From Lepturacanthus savala (lineage: Eukaryota > Chordata > Actinopteri > Scombriformes > Trichiuridae), in assembly GCA_030544235.1 (NCBI GenBank), contig CM060466.1, positions 25,079,075-25,143,074 on the forward strand: a stretch of 64,000 bases of DNA, written 5' to 3'. The notes beneath the pieces were generated by a model that worked only from the letters and a program-made list of their open reading frames with translations, made no database searches and was not told the DNA's origin. The first letter of the stretch is position 1. Each line of letters begins with the position of its first letter. Shown piece after piece: positions 63,401 to 64,000 of this stretch. The position numbers and the translations under genes were made by a program.

Positions 63401-64000
63401 TTTTCCTGCTGCTGCTGCTCCAGATTAAACGTTATCTACTGGCAAACCAGCAGGAAGTGTTTGTTGTGAAACGTCTGTGTAGGAAATGCAACATCCGATT
63501 CCAGTCTCATCAGGGTTTTATGTTCTTGGACGGAGCCCTTGTCAAACTCGACAACCTCTCCTCTGTTTCACACATTATGTCCATCTGACAAGTTCTATAT
63601 TTCCTGAGCACTAAATGATTTAGGGAATCAAACATTCTCACACTTTGCATCTATTAGTTAAATGTGTTTTGTCTTTTTTCTTTTCTTGTAGGATCAAGAA
63701 CCTGCAGCCACGTCGCCCCTCTCCTCCCCCTCTGATTACTCTCCCTGTCAAGCTCCAACCATCTCTGAGAGCAGCCAAACAGCGCACAGGTTCCTCCAGG
63801 CTGTGTTTCACAAAAAAGGTGCGTCAGGTGTCTTTCAGCTCATGGAGCACAAACCTTCCAGCCGAAAACTCCTTCCACGTGAGCACAGCTGTCAGCCTTC
63901 TCTTTGTGGTTAAGTAGCCGTAACGATGTTGCATCGCTGATGATGTGTTTTGGAAAACTGAGCTGTCCTGCTTTGATTTGTGTAGCTTGAAAGGCTACAG
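59377..64000 (+). CDS. lcorl: LCOR/LCORL-family transcriptional corepressor, 5' part of gene (lcorl-like), partial
   Basis: This is the first part of a gene of the ligand-dependent corepressor family. Four exons (59377-59470, 60624-60689, 63018-63106, 63692-63818) join in phase to encode 125 residues, and the gene runs off the right edge. Seen: the block F16-R-R-E-L-H-S-W-R-H, then G32-F-E-S-I-L-E-G, the acidic D54-C-E-P-E-E-V-D-D-W, a C69-x2-C-x2-C-N-L cluster, and A37-V-F-H-K-K near the end of exon 4. From family knowledge, this matches the N-terminus shared by LCOR and LCORL, nuclear proteins with a pipsqueak-type DNA-binding helix-turn-helix, CtBP contacts and, in the long PALI isoforms, PRC2 binding; those regions would lie downstream. 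The CEPEE and CxFCNL motifs are closer, as I recall them, to LCORL than to LCOR. The exact paralogue is inference. Confidence 0.82.
59471..60623 (+). other. lcorl intron 1
   Basis: GT/AG intron of 1,153 bases between coding exons 1 and 2. Its first two thirds continue the CpG island, and it contains a cluster of six GCTAGC hexamers in 59572-59675 plus one at 59825. The open frame across 59795-60133 is a by-product of GC-rich, stop-poor sequence and has no family resemblance. The (CA)n near 60114-60128 is short. Confidence 0.75.
60624..60689 (+). CDS. lcorl: lcorl-like coding exon 2
   Basis: This 66-base exon has phase 1 at both ends. The acceptor is tgtcttgcag/GG and the donor GATG/gtgggt. 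It encodes G32-F-E-S-I-L-E-G-I-Y-G-P, then L-L-M-R-D-L-N-L-F-D, the most recognisable segment of the LCOR/LCORL N-terminus (family members read FESILEG, then a Y/F-G-P, then R/K-D-L-x-L-F). There is no usable open frame around it, so only splicing makes sense of it. The region looks helical and amphipathic. Confidence 0.85.
61956..62688 (+). pseudogene. internally deleted Tc1-like transposon relic in lcorl intron 2
   Basis: The left end acagcctggcccacaaagtc is the inverted-repeat end of a fish Tc1-like family, followed by the expected leader and catgtggaaagacacatccc, the transposase start region. After about 62310 the sequence jumps to the C-terminal part: V-I-P-S-M-D, F-F-P-D-G-V, V-F-Q-D-D-D, then W-P-P-Q-S-P-D-L-H-P-N. 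Q-D-D-D carries the second Asp of the DDE triad. An extra base before the expected P-I-E-N-L-W breaks the frame at the catalytic Glu. The right inverted repeat is gone, replaced by a GT/TA microsatellite. Confidence 0.82.
62693..62767. repeat. mixed (GT)n-(TA)n-(CA)n microsatellite
   Basis: Short GT, then TA, then acacacac blocks; partly self-complementary (tgtatatgtattt against atatgtatatatgtg). Confidence 0.85.
63018..63106 (+). CDS. lcorl: lcorl-like coding exon 3
   Basis: The acceptor is tgtgtttttcag/AC and the donor AGC/gtaaga. The exon enters at phase 1 and leaves at phase 0. It encodes D54-C-E-P-E-E-V-D-D-W-S-P-E-A-T, then C69-S-H-C-S-F-C-N-L, ending L-D-K-L-S83. The acidic run followed by a tryptophan and a Cys cluster is the family signature; LCORL has C-S-F-C-N-L here while LCOR, as I recall it, has a C-x-F-C-C variant, which favours lcorl. 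The additional C69-x2-C in front looks like an insertion compared with the mammalian form. Confidence 0.83.
63107..63691 (+). other. lcorl intron 3, with a possible alternative last exon inside
   Basis: GT/AG intron of 585 bases between exons 3 and 4. The first half is AT-rich. The second half holds a good acceptor (pyrimidine tract then ctccag at 63418-63423) and an open frame to a stop at 63586-63588, listed separately. Confidence 0.65.
63424..63588 (+). CDS. candidate alternative terminal exon of lcorl (54 codons plus stop)
   Basis: A pyrimidine-rich stretch ending gctgctccag precedes an open frame in exactly the phase (0) left by exon 3, so S83 could be followed by I-K-R-Y-L-L-A-N-Q-Q-E-V-F-V-V-K, a C-R-K-C pair, and a stop after S-I. 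The composition looks protein-like: mixed charged, aromatic and aliphatic residues and no simple repeat. I do not recognise the sequence from any LCORL isoform, I see no good donor inside it, and no AATAAA close downstream. It may be a short-isoform last exon, an unrelated old coding fragment, or chance. Confidence 0.3.
   Translation: MKRYLLANQQEVFVVKRLCRKCNIRFQSHQGFMFLDGALVKLDNLSSVSHIMSI
63692..63818 (+). CDS. lcorl: lcorl-like coding exon 4
   Basis: The acceptor is a long pyrimidine tract ending ttcttgtag/GAT, and the donor is AAAAAAG/gtgcgt. Phase 0 in, phase 1 out. It encodes residues 84-125: a Ser/Pro-rich linker, then T-A-H-R-F-L-Q-A-V-F-H-K-K. Family members carry an aligned helix ending in A-L/V-F-x-R/K-K, followed directly by an exon boundary, so both motif and phase agree. 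The next exon, expected to carry a D-P-N-I-P-L-type segment, is not in the window. A proline- and arginine-rich shadow frame overlaps this exon and is not the coding one. Confidence 0.8.
63819..64000 (+). other. start of lcorl intron 4
   Basis: The sequence begins gtgcgtcag after exon 4. If the donor were skipped, the frame would stay open for about 32 further codons to a TAA at 63915-63917. No second exon is visible before the edge, although a tgtctttcag acceptor-like string occurs at 63829-63838. Confidence 0.5.

Noticed and set aside
63645..63917. 90-codon Pro/Arg-rich open frame over lcorl exon 4
   Set aside because: It is out of phase with the conserved exon; the correct frame gives the family motif ending A-V-F-H-K-K.

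Overview
The window is 64 kb of nuclear DNA from a bony fish, very probably a teleost. There are no dense prokaryotic-style operons. Instead there are long AT-rich non-coding tracts, many dinucleotide microsatellites, two decayed Tc1-like transposons of types common in fish, degraded non-LTR retrotransposons, tRNA-derived SINE-like repeats, and one multi-exon gene with GT/AG introns starting from a CpG-rich promoter.

Layout: roughly 1-59,000 holds no protein-coding gene that I can support. Nearly all open frames there are chance, read through microsatellites, or come from transposon remains. The supportable content is: a tRNA-SINE-like family with six copies (7587, 18781, 37536, 43352, 53368, 57890), three of them with target-site duplications that fix the element ends; LINE reverse-transcriptase remnants (11.9-12.9 kb, 37.0-38.3 kb, 44.9-45.4 kb) and LINE 3' tails; a Tc1-like relic at 26.0-27.7 kb carrying about 0.6 kb of foreign sequence; a palindromic MITE at 50.7 kb; an unclassified repeat present two to three times between 15.1 and 20.4 kb; and more than fifteen microsatellites, several over 100 bp.

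From about 59.1 kb a CpG island leads into the 5' end of a plus-strand gene of the LCOR/LCORL (PALI) family, more like LCORL (lcorl). Four coding exons (59377-59470, 60624-60689, 63018-63106, 63692-63818) join in phase to give the first 125 residues; the rest lies beyond the right edge. A second Tc1-like relic sits in intron 2. A phase-compatible possible alternative last exon lies in intron 3.

Context: in mammals the 5' side of LCORL faces a long gene-poor interval toward SLIT2. The gene-free 59 kb upstream fits that arrangement, but this is inference. I found no convincing previously undescribed multi-gene system; the points most worth checking are the intron-3 exon, the SINE family with its insertion signatures, and a few unexplained complex non-coding blocks.
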